This document shows, one piece after another, positions 39,012 to 47,817 of a stretch of 64,000 bases of DNA. Positions within the stretch are counted from its first letter, which is position 1; every line of letters begins with the position of its first letter. The DNA is from UBA10161 sp964581105 (GTDB taxonomy: Archaea; Micrarchaeota; Micrarchaeia; Anstonellales; Anstonellaceae): positions 1 to 64,000 of the forward strand of contig CAZOMB010000003.1 of assembly GCA_964581105.1 (NCBI GenBank). The letters are read 5' to 3'. The notes under the pieces were generated by a model, which ran no database searches, was not told the DNA's origin, and saw only the letters and a program-made list of their open reading frames with translations. The position numbers were made by a program, and so were the translations under genes.

Positions 39012-39895
39012 AAATAGTTATCTTCAGCGGAAAAGGAGGAACAGGAAAGTCAGTTGTTGCCTCATCCCTTGCTCTTGGCCTTAGGGAAAATATTGTTCTT
39101 GTTGATGCTGATTCTGACTGCCCAAACCAGCATTTGCTGTTCCCAGGGAAAGTTTTGAGGAGGGAAAAGCTTTATTTGACAAAGTTTGCTGTTATTGGAA
39201 AGGGCTGCAAGGGGGCAAAAGGGATTGAAAAAGTGTGCAGGTTCGGCGCAATAAAAACAATCAATGGGAAGCCAACTGTTGACAAGGGAAAATGCGAAGG
39301 CTGCGGAGCCTGCGTCCTTGTCTGCCCGAAGGGCACTGCAAAACTTGTGCCAAAGCTGACAGGAAAGCTTATTGTTTCACAAACAGGGAATTTCCCCCTT
39401 GTTTGTGCAAGGCTTGAGCCAGGCGAGTCAGGCACAGGGAAGCTTGTTTTCAAGGCAAAGGAGGCAGCTGAAGAGATTGCAAGGCAAAACAGGATAAACA
39501 CAACGCTTATTGATGCGCCTGCTGGGATTGGCTGCCCTGTAATAGCTGCTGTTGGGGGCTGTGATTATGCTCTAGGGGTGGTTGAGCCGACACAGGCAAG
39601 CATAGCAAACCTTGAAAGGGCGCTTGAGGTTGTGAAGCACTTCAAAGTTCCGTTCTCAATAATCCTGAACAAGGAGGGAATCTCAAAAAAATATGAAAAG
39701 GAGATTAAAAGAAAATTCAGGGGAAAGCTTATTGCAAAAATACCTCATGACAAAGAAGTGCCCCTTCTTCTTGCAAAAGGGGTGCCCCCGATAAAAGGAA
39801 AGGGGAAGGCTGCAAAAGCCCTGCGGCAATTTGTTAATGCGGTTGAAAAAGGAACATATAAAAGCCAAGCCATCGTTGGGAGAAGACATGGCTAA
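39008..39895 (+). CDS. MinD-superfamily P-loop ATPase with one intact ferredoxin motif
   Basis: 295 residues, paralogue of the gene before it. Walker A FSGKGGTGKSVVASSLA. The second cluster motif CEGCGACVLVCPKGTA is complete, but the first is reduced to CKGAKGIEKVCRFGAI, with only two of its four cysteines. TTLIDAPAGIGCPVIAA is switch II. The pair may form a heterodimer in which only one subunit carries two clusters. It overlaps the next gene by 8 bp. Confidence 0.88.
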   Translation: MKIVIFSGKGGTGKSVVASSLALGLRENIVLVDADSDCPNQHLLFPGKVLRREKLYLTKFAVIGKGCKGAKGIEKVCRFGAIKTINGKPTVDKGKCEGCGACVLVCPKGTAKLVPKLTGKLIVSQTGNFPLVCARLEPGESGTGKLVFKAKEAAEEIARQNRINTTLIDAPAGIGCPVIAAVGGCDYALGVVEPTQASIANLERALEVVKHFKVPFSIILNKEGISKKYEKEIKRKFRGKLIAKIPHDKEVPLLLAKGVPPIKGKGKAAKALRQFVNAVEKGTYKSQAIVGRRHG

Positions 39896-40373
39896 GACTG
39901 TGTTTTTGCTTTTGTTGCTTTTCGGGGTGCTGTTTGCAGACATCGGGCCATCCCCTGAGCCGCCGCAGGTCAGCATCCAGTTAACCGAAGCTGGAAACCC
40001 GTACTCAGGCAGCATTTCCATAAGTTATGTGTGCAGTGTGCCCAATGAAAATAGTGACACAGGCCCAATGGGCCAGCGAGCGATTGAGCTTTCCTGCAGT
40101 AATGGCATTTGCACAAATGAAGGATGGTTTTACAAGCTCAACCCCTGCTTTTCAGGAAGCCAAGGCTATTTTTCCTATGAATGGAAAGAAGATAACATGA
40201 GCACAGATGATTTTGCACTGCAGTCTTCCAATGAATATGGGTTTGAGCTTGAGCTTTCTGATGCAAGCCTTGCAAGCAGGCCTCCAAAGAAAAAGGAAGC
40301 CGGCTTTTGCCTTGCGCCTGGCCTTCTTGCAATCTTTCTTCTGGGCCTGGTTTTCACAAGAAGCTGGCAATAG
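39888..40373 (+). CDS. Secreted/membrane protein with C-terminal anchor
   Basis: 161 residues from ATG 39888. Signal peptide MAKTVFLLLLLFGVLFA, an extracellular domain of about 110 residues with five Cys (SYVCSVPN, LSCSNGIC, NPCFSG) and a C-terminal helix (GLLAIFLLGLVF) with basic end. Domain not recognised. It overlaps the ATPase gene by 8 bp, so it may belong to the same transcript although it works outside the cell. Confidence 0.65.
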   Translation: MAKTVFLLLLLFGVLFADIGPSPEPPQVSIQLTEAGNPYSGSISISYVCSVPNENSDTGPMGQRAIELSCSNGICTNEGWFYKLNPCFSGSQGYFSYEWKEDNMSTDDFALQSSNEYGFELELSDASLASRPPKKKEAGFCLAPGLLAIFLLGLVFTRSWQ

Positions 40374-40405
40374 CAAATTTAACAATTGCCTGCCAAGATT
40401 TCCTG

Positions 40406-40726
40406 TTGGATTTTTTATTGGCCCTTGTGCTGACACTTGCAATTGAGACGGCTTTGCTCTACTTGCTGCTTTGCAAAAAATACCCCACTCTGCTGATTGC
40501 CAAAAATGCCGCAATAGCGAATCTGATTACTCTTCCCTTTGTCTGGTTTGTGTTTCCAGCACTTTCCCTTTCCTGGGCACTGCATACAGCAGCTGCCGAG
40601 CTTTTCGCCTTTTTTACAGAAGCAGGAGTTTACAGGTTGCTTTTCAAAAAAATCGGGTGGAAGAAGGCAATATTGGCAAGCCTTGCATGCAATCTGCTCT
40701 CATTTGTAGCATGGCTGATTCTTTGA
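40406..40726 (+). CDS. Small polytopic membrane protein
   Basis: About 106 residues from TTG 40406; the start is uncertain because the open frame extends upstream into the previous gene without a clear ribosome site. Three to four membrane helices (LDFLLALVLTLAIETALLYLLL, NLITLPFVWFVFPALSL, ILASLACNLLSFVAWLIL). No family recognised. Confidence 0.5.
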   Translation: MDFLLALVLTLAIETALLYLLLCKKYPTLLIAKNAAIANLITLPFVWFVFPALSLSWALHTAAAELFAFFTEAGVYRLLFKKIGWKKAILASLACNLLSFVAWLIL

Positions 40727-40789
40727 TTGGCATGTTGTTTGGCTCCCCTAATGCAAAAGAAATTAAACCTCACCTGTGAAACTAGGGAT

Positions 40790-41398
40790 ATGAAGACAAG
40801 CGTGCTTGTGGTCATTCTCATTGCCGTTGCGCTTGCAGTGGCCTTTTTCATATTCTCAAAGCCAGCATACCCCCTCACAGAAGAGGACGCAGTAAAGTTC
40901 TTTTTGGAGGATTTGCAGGAAAAATACCCGTCAGCAGATGTAAGGGAGGTGATTGAGATATCTCCAGTCACAACCTCCAATGGCGAGCCATATTACCAGC
41001 TCAAGGCAAGGGTCACAAACGGGCTTGCGACCCCATGCCCAGAAAGGATACATGTTTACTATGACTATCCTCCAAAGAACTTTGTTTCCCAGCCGCCAGA
41101 ATACATAACAAAGGGATGTGAAGTGTGCATAAATGAGCCAGTCTGCATAATTGCATTTCCAGAAGAGGCAGTGATAGCCTCGCACACCTATATTGGGGCA
41201 GAGGCTGTTTCTGATTTTATCAAGCAAAACTCTGATGCAGCTGCAGAGCCGGTGTTTGCTGATGAATATGGGGAATATTCAGGGGTTTGGCTTGTAAAGT
41301 GGGCCTCTTCCTCAAGCAGCATTTCCTATATTGTGGTGCTTTCAAAGTCCCAAAACACTGTTCTTGAGGTAATCCAGGAGCAGGAAACTGAAGCCTAA
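40790..41398 (+). CDS. Membrane-anchored extracellular protein, unknown
   Basis: 202 residues from ATG 40790 after AGGGAT. One N-terminal helix (SVLVVILIAVALAVAFFIFS) anchors an outer domain of about 170 residues with five cysteines grouped as CPERI...CEVCINEPVC. The DVREVIEISPVTTSNGEPYYQLKARV segment resembles small PepSY-like folds, but this is weak. Convergent with ABCE1; the stop overlaps by 4 bp. Confidence 0.6.
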   Translation: MKTSVLVVILIAVALAVAFFIFSKPAYPLTEEDAVKFFLEDLQEKYPSADVREVIEISPVTTSNGEPYYQLKARVTNGLATPCPERIHVYYDYPPKNFVSQPPEYITKGCEVCINEPVCIIAFPEEAVIASHTYIGAEAVSDFIKQNSDAAAEPVFADEYGEYSGVWLVKWASSSSSISYIVVLSKSQNTVLEVIQEQETEA

Positions 41399-43161
41399 TT
41401 TTCATAGTAATAGTATTCTCCTGCTTGTTTTTGCTCCCTGTCAAGCGCTGAGTCAGGCTTGTTTATCCTTGGCCTTTTGCTGTCCTTGTCACGTCTTAAG
41501 GTTATTTTTGCATTTTCCAAAAACCTGTTCATGCTTTGCTTTTTTTCAGCAGGCTTTGTAGCTTTTCCTTTTTTCCCAGGCTCACCTTCAAATATCATCA
41601 TCCTTGAGGAAACAGCATCCAAAAGAACAAGGTCATGGTCTATTACAAATGCTGCCTTTTTTGAGCCTGTTATGAGCTTTTGCAGTAAATCAGCAAATTC
41701 CAGCCTTTGCTCAATATCAAGAAATGCTGAAGGCTCGTCAAACAGGTAAATGTCTGCTTCCCTCGAGAGTGAAAGAGCAATTGAAACTCTTTGGAGCTCT
41801 CCTCCTGAAAGGTCGGAAAGTTTGCTTTGCATGAGCTTTCCTATGCCGAGCTTTTCTTTTGCCTTTTCTGAAAAAACAGCATCAAGCCCCTCTTCAGCGA
41901 AAAGCTTCCCAACCTCAACATTTTTCTCTGCCTTTATGTATTGGGGCTTGTAGGACATTTTTATTGCAAGCTTTTCTTTCATATTGTCAGGCTTTTGAAC
42001 ACCTGCAAGCATTTTCATGAATATTGACTTTCCAATTGCATTTTCACCAAGTATTCCAATTACTTCTCCTTCTTTTATTTCGCCTGCCTCTGATGAAAAA
42101 GAGAACAGGTCAAATTTCTTTTCAAAAGCAGGATAAGTTGGCTTGGAAGGGGAAGAAACAGCCCCTGCTGATGAGACTGAAAAGCTTATTGAATGGTTTC
42201 TAAAGCGAGTATTTTCATCCTTCAAAAACCCGTCCAAATACTCGTTTATTCCGCTTCTTGCTGCCTTTACTCCTGAAACAACTCCATAGGCATTGTCCTG
42301 TCCATAAAAAACATGGACATAGTCAGAAAGATAGTCAAATACAGCCAAATCATGCTCAATTACAATGACTCTTTTTTCTGAAGCAAGCTCTTTTAGTGCC
42401 CTTGCGCAGGCAAGCCTCTGGCTTATGTCCAGGTAAGCTGCCGGCTCGTCAAAGTAGTACAGGTCAGCATCCTTGCAATAAGCAGCTGCAATTGCCAGCC
42501 TTTGAAGCTCGCCTCCTGACAAATCAGACACATTTTTTTCCATTATGCTCTCAAGGGAAAATGCTTTTACTGCCTTTTGCAGAACTCCTCTTTCATCATT
42601 TTTCTCAATGAGCTTTTTCGCATTTCCCTTGAAAACCTCAGGTATTTTGTATATGTTTTGCGGCTTTAGGGAAACTTTTAGCTTTTTCTCATGCAATGTC
42701 CTGAAATAATTCTGAAGCTCTGGCGAAAGTTTCTCAAGAACCTGCTTTTTTGATAGCTTGGCATCAAAATCAGCAAAATTAGGCTGCAAATGGTTTGCCA
42801 TAAGCTTTATTGCAGTGCTTTTACCAATCCCATTCTTTCCAATTAAGCCTACAACTCCTTTTTGGGGCATTGGGAGCCCATAAAGCCTGAAAGCATTTAT
42901 CCCGTATTGGTAAATCGGCTCTTCCTTTTCTTCAGGCAAATTGATTATTGTAATGCAGTTTGCTGGGCATTTTTTCGGGCATATGCCGCATCCTGTGCAA
43001 AGCTGCTCTGATATTACTGGGAAGCCTTGCTTGTCAACAACAACAGTGTCCTCGCCCATTCTCACCCCTGGGCAGCATTTCAGGCATGCATAGCCGCACT
43101 TTTCCTTTAGGCATAAGTCCCTGTCTATTATTGCTATCCTTGTTTTTCCCTTGAATTTCAT
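41395..43161 (-). CDS. ABCE1/Rli1 ribosome recycling ATPase
   Basis: 588 residues from ATG 43161 with GTGATT upstream. N-terminal iron-sulfur domain: CLKEKCGYACLKCCPGVR and CTGCGICPKKCPANC. Two ABC domains follow, with Walker A GKNGIGKSTA and GENAIGKSI, signatures LSGGELQRLAIA and LSGGELQRVSIA, and Walker B YYFDEPAAYLDI and YLFDEPSAFLDI. It splits ribosomes after termination, working with Pelota, which is encoded nearby (45419). Nothing unusual except the second Walker A, GENAIGKS. Confidence 0.96.
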   Translation of the reverse strand: MKFKGKTRIAIIDRDLCLKEKCGYACLKCCPGVRMGEDTVVVDKQGFPVISEQLCTGCGICPKKCPANCITIINLPEEKEEPIYQYGINAFRLYGLPMPQKGVVGLIGKNGIGKSTAIKLMANHLQPNFADFDAKLSKKQVLEKLSPELQNYFRTLHEKKLKVSLKPQNIYKIPEVFKGNAKKLIEKNDERGVLQKAVKAFSLESIMEKNVSDLSGGELQRLAIAAAYCKDADLYYFDEPAAYLDISQRLACARALKELASEKRVIVIEHDLAVFDYLSDYVHVFYGQDNAYGVVSGVKAARSGINEYLDGFLKDENTRFRNHSISFSVSSAGAVSSPSKPTYPAFEKKFDLFSFSSEAGEIKEGEVIGILGENAIGKSIFMKMLAGVQKPDNMKEKLAIKMSYKPQYIKAEKNVEVGKLFAEEGLDAVFSEKAKEKLGIGKLMQSKLSDLSGGELQRVSIALSLSREADIYLFDEPSAFLDIEQRLEFADLLQKLITGSKKAAFVIDHDLVLLDAVSSRMMIFEGEPGKKGKATKPAEKKQSMNRFLENAKITLRRDKDSKRPRINKPDSALDREQKQAGEYYYYEN

Positions 43162-43297
43162 TTCAATCACTAATCCCATATTCTCTTATGCTCTTTAATA
43201 CCTTGTTTGTCGCTATAAGTAGAACAATATGTTTAAATACCCTTTCAACCATATCCAAACACGTGCCCTCATAGGCACTGTGTGGGAGGAGACATTT

Positions 43298-44230
43298 ATG
43301 GTAATGAGAAGTCTTACAAATTTCAAGCAGCCTTTCTTGAAGCAGTTTGTTGACTTAAAAGGAAATGACAGAAAAAACGCCATAAGAGAGATAATTAGGA
43401 TAAAGAATAGTGTTATTGATTTGCCCCCAGATATACTTAAAAAAACTGAAGAAAAGAGGCAGATGGGTTTTACAATTTCTGAGGAAATAAAAGAATTAAA
43501 GCCAATTGATGGAGATGGAGTCCTAGAGCTTAAGGAAGTGATGAATATCCGGGAATTTATGAGGCTTGTGGAACTAATTATAGACAAAGATTCTCCCTAT
43601 GGTGATGAAAGAAGTGCTAATTGGGCGAGTGAAGAAATAGAGAGAAAGATAGAACGTAAGCAAAAGCGCTGCGATCAGACTGCAAAAGAACTAGGTTATG
43701 ACCACCCATTATCTCTTTCACTTAAGGATGTCACTATAGCTATGAGAGCAGCATATGCTAAGACGCTTACAAGTTCGAAAAAGCTTAGCCTACCACAACT
43801 CCATTACAAAGCCCTTTCAGAAAATATAAGTTATAATCACGCAGCACAAAAAAAGAGATTGAATTTCTTGGAAAAGACAATCACAAATTTCCTTCTTCCA
43901 GGAGGAACAATACTGATCGCAGTGGGGGCGGTTGTCACCAAGTACTGGGGAAACTTAGTAGAATGGACCAAATCATTAGTGCCACCACAAAAACAAACCC
44001 TGCTAGATCTTATTGAAGTGGCTAGTAATATTATTGGGCCAGGTCTTGCTTTGGCAGCAACATATTTTAGCCGCAAAGCTATAGCAAACAAGTTTAACAA
44101 AAAGAAGCAGGCTGTGGATAAAAATGAATATGAAGAAAAGCAAAGTCTAGAAGAAGAGAGGCTGGCGATGGTTAAGAGGGAGAAAAACGGAGTAAGAAAG
44201 GAGCTAAAAGATGTTTATAGTTCAAACTAA
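43298..44230 (+). CDS. Orphan helical membrane protein
   Basis: 310 residues from ATG 43298 after GGGAGGAG. The first 200 residues are charged and helical (REIIRIKNSVIDLPPDILKKTEEK, EEIERKIERKQKRCDQTAKELG). Two hydrophobic helices (ITNFLLPGGTILIAVGAVVTKYW and DLIEVASNIIGPGLALAATYFS) and a Lys/Glu-rich coiled tail follow. Unknown. It is one of the orphan coiled-coil membrane proteins clustered around ABCE1 and Pelota. The gap to the next gene (44231-44395) holds only T-rich sequence and a promoter-like stretch. Confidence 0.58.
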   Translation: MVMRSLTNFKQPFLKQFVDLKGNDRKNAIREIIRIKNSVIDLPPDILKKTEEKRQMGFTISEEIKELKPIDGDGVLELKEVMNIREFMRLVELIIDKDSPYGDERSANWASEEIERKIERKQKRCDQTAKELGYDHPLSLSLKDVTIAMRAAYAKTLTSSKKLSLPQLHYKALSENISYNHAAQKKRLNFLEKTITNFLLPGGTILIAVGAVVTKYWGNLVEWTKSLVPPQKQTLLDLIEVASNIIGPGLALAATYFSRKAIANKFNKKKQAVDKNEYEEKQSLEEERLAMVKREKNGVRKELKDVYSSN

Positions 44231-44395
44231 AATCTACTGAAAATTCAACCTAATTTTTGCTTTTATTTCTTTTGGCTTGGGCTTTGCCGAAGCTGGTCCT
44301 GTCAGTTGTCCAATGTCGTAAAATGTACAGATAAAGCTTTATCTTTTTCGGATGTAATATATAGTGCATGACAGTCCGACAGAGGTGCGGAATAT

Positions 44396-45385
44396 GTGGG
44401 GATGTACGCAGTTCTGTCCAAGCCAGGTAAGGGCAATGGCACAGAACTAAAAAACAAAACAGCTTCTTCTCATGCATTAGACAAAAAGCTAAAGTCTGAC
44501 AAAGAAAAAAAGCTCTTTACACCAAAGAGAAAAAGAAAAGAATTCTCAAAGCAAGACTCAGAACGCGACAAGACAAGCATGTTCAAAAGAAAGCAGCTTG
44601 ACTTTGAGCTTAATGCCCCAATCAGCCTTGAGCAGACAAAAGAAATGGCAATGTACTATTACCTAAAATGGAGGCAAACCAAAGAGCCTGAAAGCAGGGA
44701 AATAGACATGAAGCTTAAGTCATATGCCCCAAGCTATGCAGATAAGATACTAACAATGCTAAGGGACAATGGAAATAGCGGGAAAAAGGCGCGCAGGTTC
44801 CTGTTTGACGCAAAAAAGATTGCAATGGGCTCTGCAGCAAAAATAGTACACAGGAAAAAGGAGCTTCTTGCAAAGCTTGATGAAATTGAAAGCCAAAAGA
44901 AGGGGGCTTTCTTGCAGCTTGAAAAAGAAAAGAAAAAGAGCCTTGCAGCCACAAAAGAGTTCTACTCACGAAAGGACAAGTTTCTTGATGGGCTCCGCTC
45001 AAAGAAATTTGTTACTCTTGAAAAGTACATGAGAATTGCAGTGCCGCTTGGGGGAGGAATAGCTGCATTTATAGCAGGAGCATCCCCTGAAATTGTAGCA
45101 GGTGCAGTTGCGGCTGGCTGGCTTTTGCTCAAAGGCTTTAAAATAGCAATAATTGACTGGCATCTTGGCATGGTGAAAAACAGGATTCCAAAAAGGGAGG
45201 AGAAGAAAATCAGGAAAACAAATGATAAAATAAGCAAGAAAAAGGACCAAGTTCAGGATGATTACATTTATCAGAAAAAGTGGCATGTGGAAAAGTTTAA
45301 AGAGCAAAGAAAAGCAATACTTGAAAAGCTTGAAAAAGATTATGCAAAGCTTCTTGACAAGCACAGCTACTGGGCCTTCAACTAA
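44396..45385 (+). CDS. Orphan coiled-coil protein with a hydrophobic hairpin
   Basis: 329 residues; GTG 44396 lies 8 bp after GGTG, and ATG 44402 is the alternative. About 90 basic disordered residues, a helical segment, a coiled coil (KKELLAKLDEIESQKKGAFLQLEKEKKKSL), a hydrophobic hairpin (MRIAVPLGGGIAAFIAGASPEIVAGAVAAGWLLLKGF), then a second Lys/Glu coiled coil to the end. The same plan is seen in the 1068-residue protein at 52620. Function unknown. Pelota follows at 33 bp. Confidence 0.6.
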   Translation: MGMYAVLSKPGKGNGTELKNKTASSHALDKKLKSDKEKKLFTPKRKRKEFSKQDSERDKTSMFKRKQLDFELNAPISLEQTKEMAMYYYLKWRQTKEPESREIDMKLKSYAPSYADKILTMLRDNGNSGKKARRFLFDAKKIAMGSAAKIVHRKKELLAKLDEIESQKKGAFLQLEKEKKKSLAATKEFYSRKDKFLDGLRSKKFVTLEKYMRIAVPLGGGIAAFIAGASPEIVAGAVAAGWLLLKGFKIAIIDWHLGMVKNRIPKREEKKIRKTNDKISKKKDQVQDDYIYQKKWHVEKFKEQRKAILEKLEKDYAKLLDKHSYWAFN

Positions 45386-45418
45386 CCCTTAAAAGCATCT
45401 GCAAACACTTGTTTTGCC

Positions 45419-46459
45419 ATGAGAATAGTGAAGCAGAATGCAAAAGAAGGGGAAATAAGACTCACTCCAGAGAATTTGGAGGACTTGTGGCACATTGAAA
45501 GGATACTCTCATCAGGCGACCAAATAGTTTCAAAGAGCTGGAGGCGCTTTAAAGCAACAGAAACAGATGCAGGAGAGAAAAAGCCAGTCACAATAAGGCT
45601 TGAGGCAGAAAAAGTGGAGTTTGCAAAATATGCAAACAGGCTAAGGGTAACTGGAAAGATAATTGAGGGAACGCCAGTAGAATTTGTTCAAAAAGGCTCT
45701 TACCACACAATAGACATTGAGCCTGGATTTCCTGTTTCAATAATAAAGAAAAAGTGGATGAATCATCAGCTCATGAGAATAAGGCAGGCAGTAAAAGAAA
45801 CAAAAAGGCCAAAGTTGGGCATACTTGTGCTTGATGAAAAAGCAGCGCTTTATGCCACTTTGCGGGGATTTGGAGTACAGTATGAGATTGAGCTTGAAAA
45901 CAAGGCATCAAAAAAAGACAAGAATTTTGAGGAAAAGAATACAGCATTTTACAATGAGATAATCAAAAAGCTTGTTTCATCAAAAGTAGGGAGAATAATA
46001 GTTGCAGGCCCTGGCTTTGGAAAAGAAAACCTATTCAAGTTCATAAAACAAAAAGAGCCTGAGCTTGCAAAAAGGATTGTTCTTGAGTACTGCTCATCTG
46101 CAGAAAGGACCGGGGTTAATGAGCTTTTGAAATCGGGAGCAATCTCAAAGCTTGTTGAAGGCGAAAGAACAGCGCAAGAGCTTGAGCTAATGGAGAAGTT
46201 TTCAGCTGAAATTGGGAAACAAAGCGGGTTAGCAGCTTATGGGCTTGAGCAAGTGAAAGCAGCTGTAAATTACTCAGCTGTTGGTACTCTAATGGTGCTT
46301 GATGAACTGCTTAGGAGCAATAAGCAAGTTGAGCAAATTGTGGAGCAAGCAGAAAAAAAGAAAGTAAAGCTTGTCATTTTCTCGCATGAGTCAGATGGGG
46401 GAGGGCAGCTAGAGGGCTTTGGCGGGTTTGCTGCTTTATTGAGATTCAAGATACGGTAA
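45419..46459 (+). CDS. pelA: Pelota (mRNA surveillance, Dom34 family)
   Basis: 346 residues. Three eRF1-like domains: N-terminal Sm-like (MRIVKQNAKEGEIRLTPENLEDLWHIERILSSGDQIVSKSWRRFK), central (IVAGPGFGKENLFKFIK) and C-terminal (AVNYSAVGTLMVLDELLRSNKQVEQIVEQAEKKKVKLVIFSHESDGGGQLEGFGGFAALLRF). It lacks the GGQ motif, as expected. It recognises stalled ribosomes and works with ABCE1. Confidence 0.96.
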   Translation: MRIVKQNAKEGEIRLTPENLEDLWHIERILSSGDQIVSKSWRRFKATETDAGEKKPVTIRLEAEKVEFAKYANRLRVTGKIIEGTPVEFVQKGSYHTIDIEPGFPVSIIKKKWMNHQLMRIRQAVKETKRPKLGILVLDEKAALYATLRGFGVQYEIELENKASKKDKNFEEKNTAFYNEIIKKLVSSKVGRIIVAGPGFGKENLFKFIKQKEPELAKRIVLEYCSSAERTGVNELLKSGAISKLVEGERTAQELELMEKFSAEIGKQSGLAAYGLEQVKAAVNYSAVGTLMVLDELLRSNKQVEQIVEQAEKKKVKLVIFSHESDGGGQLEGFGGFAALLRFKIR

Positions 46460-47413
46460 TTATTTCACCAAAAGAAGCTGTGCCAACAATGCCTCTACTT
46501 GCAGGATTTCATTAGCCCCCTGCACCAGTCTGAAATTATACTCGCCAATCTTGTCAACTATTGCGACTTTTTCCTTTTCAGTTACATCTAAGGAATCAAC
46601 TGTCCTGTACATCTGTATAAGCACATCCTCCCCAGACATTCCATAGCTTATCATGAGGTCATGCAATTTCTTCCTCGCATCAGTGAATTTTTTGTCAAGA
46701 GCAAGCTCCATCATCTTTTTTACTTCTGCTGGCTGTGCCCTGCTTGAGCTTTTGTATATGGAATCAGCGGTTATTTTTTTTGCGTGAAGTGAAGCGCCTT
46801 GCAAGGCATTTATTGCTCGTCTCATGTCGCCTTCTGAGACATAAAGAAGGGCTTCAATTGCCTTTTTGTCAAGCGAAAGCTTTTCGCCTTTTGCAACCCT
46901 TTCAATCATTTCTTTAGTTTCTTCCTCAGCAAGGGGCCTGTAGCGGAACACTGAGCAGCGGCTTTGTATTGGCTCTATTATTTTTGAGGAATAATTGGCA
47001 GACAGGATGAAGCGCGTCACATTAACATAAAGCTCCATTGTCCTTCTCAGGGCATTTTGTGCGTCACCAGTCAATGAGTCTGCCTCATCAAGGAAAATAA
47101 GCTTGAATGGAACGCTTGCCAAGGTAACAGTCCTTGCAAAGTCCTTTATCTTTCCCCTCACTACGTCGATGCCTCTTTCATCTGATGCGTTTAATTCGAG
47201 TATGCTTTGCCTGTAATTTTCTCCATACAAGTCACGAGCCAAGGCAAGTGCTGCTGTAGTTTTCCCAATGCCAGGAGGCCCGGCAAAAAGCAAGTTAGGC
47301 ATGTTCTTTTCCTTTACATATGCCTTAAGGATTGAAACAATCTCAGGCTGGCCAACTATCTCAGAAAGGCTTTTTGGCCTGTACTTTTCAGTCCACGGTG
47401 TATAATCTACCAT
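46460..47413 (-). CDS. rfcS: Replication factor C small subunit
   Basis: 317 residues, AAA+ clamp-loader subunit. Walker A FAGPPGIGKTTAALALA, Walker B LIFLDEADSLTGDAQNAL, arginine finger box IIEPIQSRCSVFRYRPL, and the C-terminal collar helices. It loads PCNA onto primed DNA. The stop codon abuts that of Pelota. No large subunit is in the window. Confidence 0.96.
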   Translation of the reverse strand: MVDYTPWTEKYRPKSLSEIVGQPEIVSILKAYVKEKNMPNLLFAGPPGIGKTTAALALARDLYGENYRQSILELNASDERGIDVVRGKIKDFARTVTLASVPFKLIFLDEADSLTGDAQNALRRTMELYVNVTRFILSANYSSKIIEPIQSRCSVFRYRPLAEEETKEMIERVAKGEKLSLDKKAIEALLYVSEGDMRRAINALQGASLHAKKITADSIYKSSSRAQPAEVKKMMELALDKKFTDARKKLHDLMISYGMSGEDVLIQMYRTVDSLDVTEKEKVAIVDKIGEYNFRLVQGANEILQVEALLAQLLLVK

Positions 47414-47494
47414 CTCACTCTCCCGAATGGGTTTAGTTCCAAATGCCTTATATAGTTTCTTCTTTCGTATTTAGCAGGCGTGGTTTAGTTGAAA

Positions 47495-47806
47495 ATGGGA
47501 GAATTTGGCTCAAGCTTGGCTGTTTCAGCCCTTGTAGTGGCATTTGTAATGCTCTCAAGCATAGGCCAGGGAATGCCAGTCCTTTTTGCGCTTTCCCTTC
47601 TTGCAGTCTCGCAGATTGGCTTTTTTGCCCTGACAAGCATGCAAGAGCAGAGAAGAGAATATGTTTTCATAATAACAGTGCTTGCATGCTATGCTGTTGC
47701 AGCACTTTCAGCAGGCGCATTTTCAGCATGGCTGGCACTTGCATTTGTGCCCCTGGTATTCTGCGCTCCTGCTGTCACAGGAATTGTAAAAAATGCATTC
47801 TCATAG
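47495..47806 (+). CDS. Small polytopic membrane protein
   Basis: 103 residues from ATG 47495 (TTG 47489 alternative). Four hydrophobic helices cover nearly the whole length, with the one charged loop MQEQRREYVF between helices 2 and 3. Divergent from RFC, and 11 bp upstream of ileS, so likely in its transcript. Family unknown. Confidence 0.6.
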   Translation: MGEFGSSLAVSALVVAFVMLSSIGQGMPVLFALSLLAVSQIGFFALTSMQEQRREYVFIITVLACYAVAALSAGAFSAWLALAFVPLVFCAPAVTGIVKNAFS

Positions 47807-47817
47807 GGTGATTTTGC

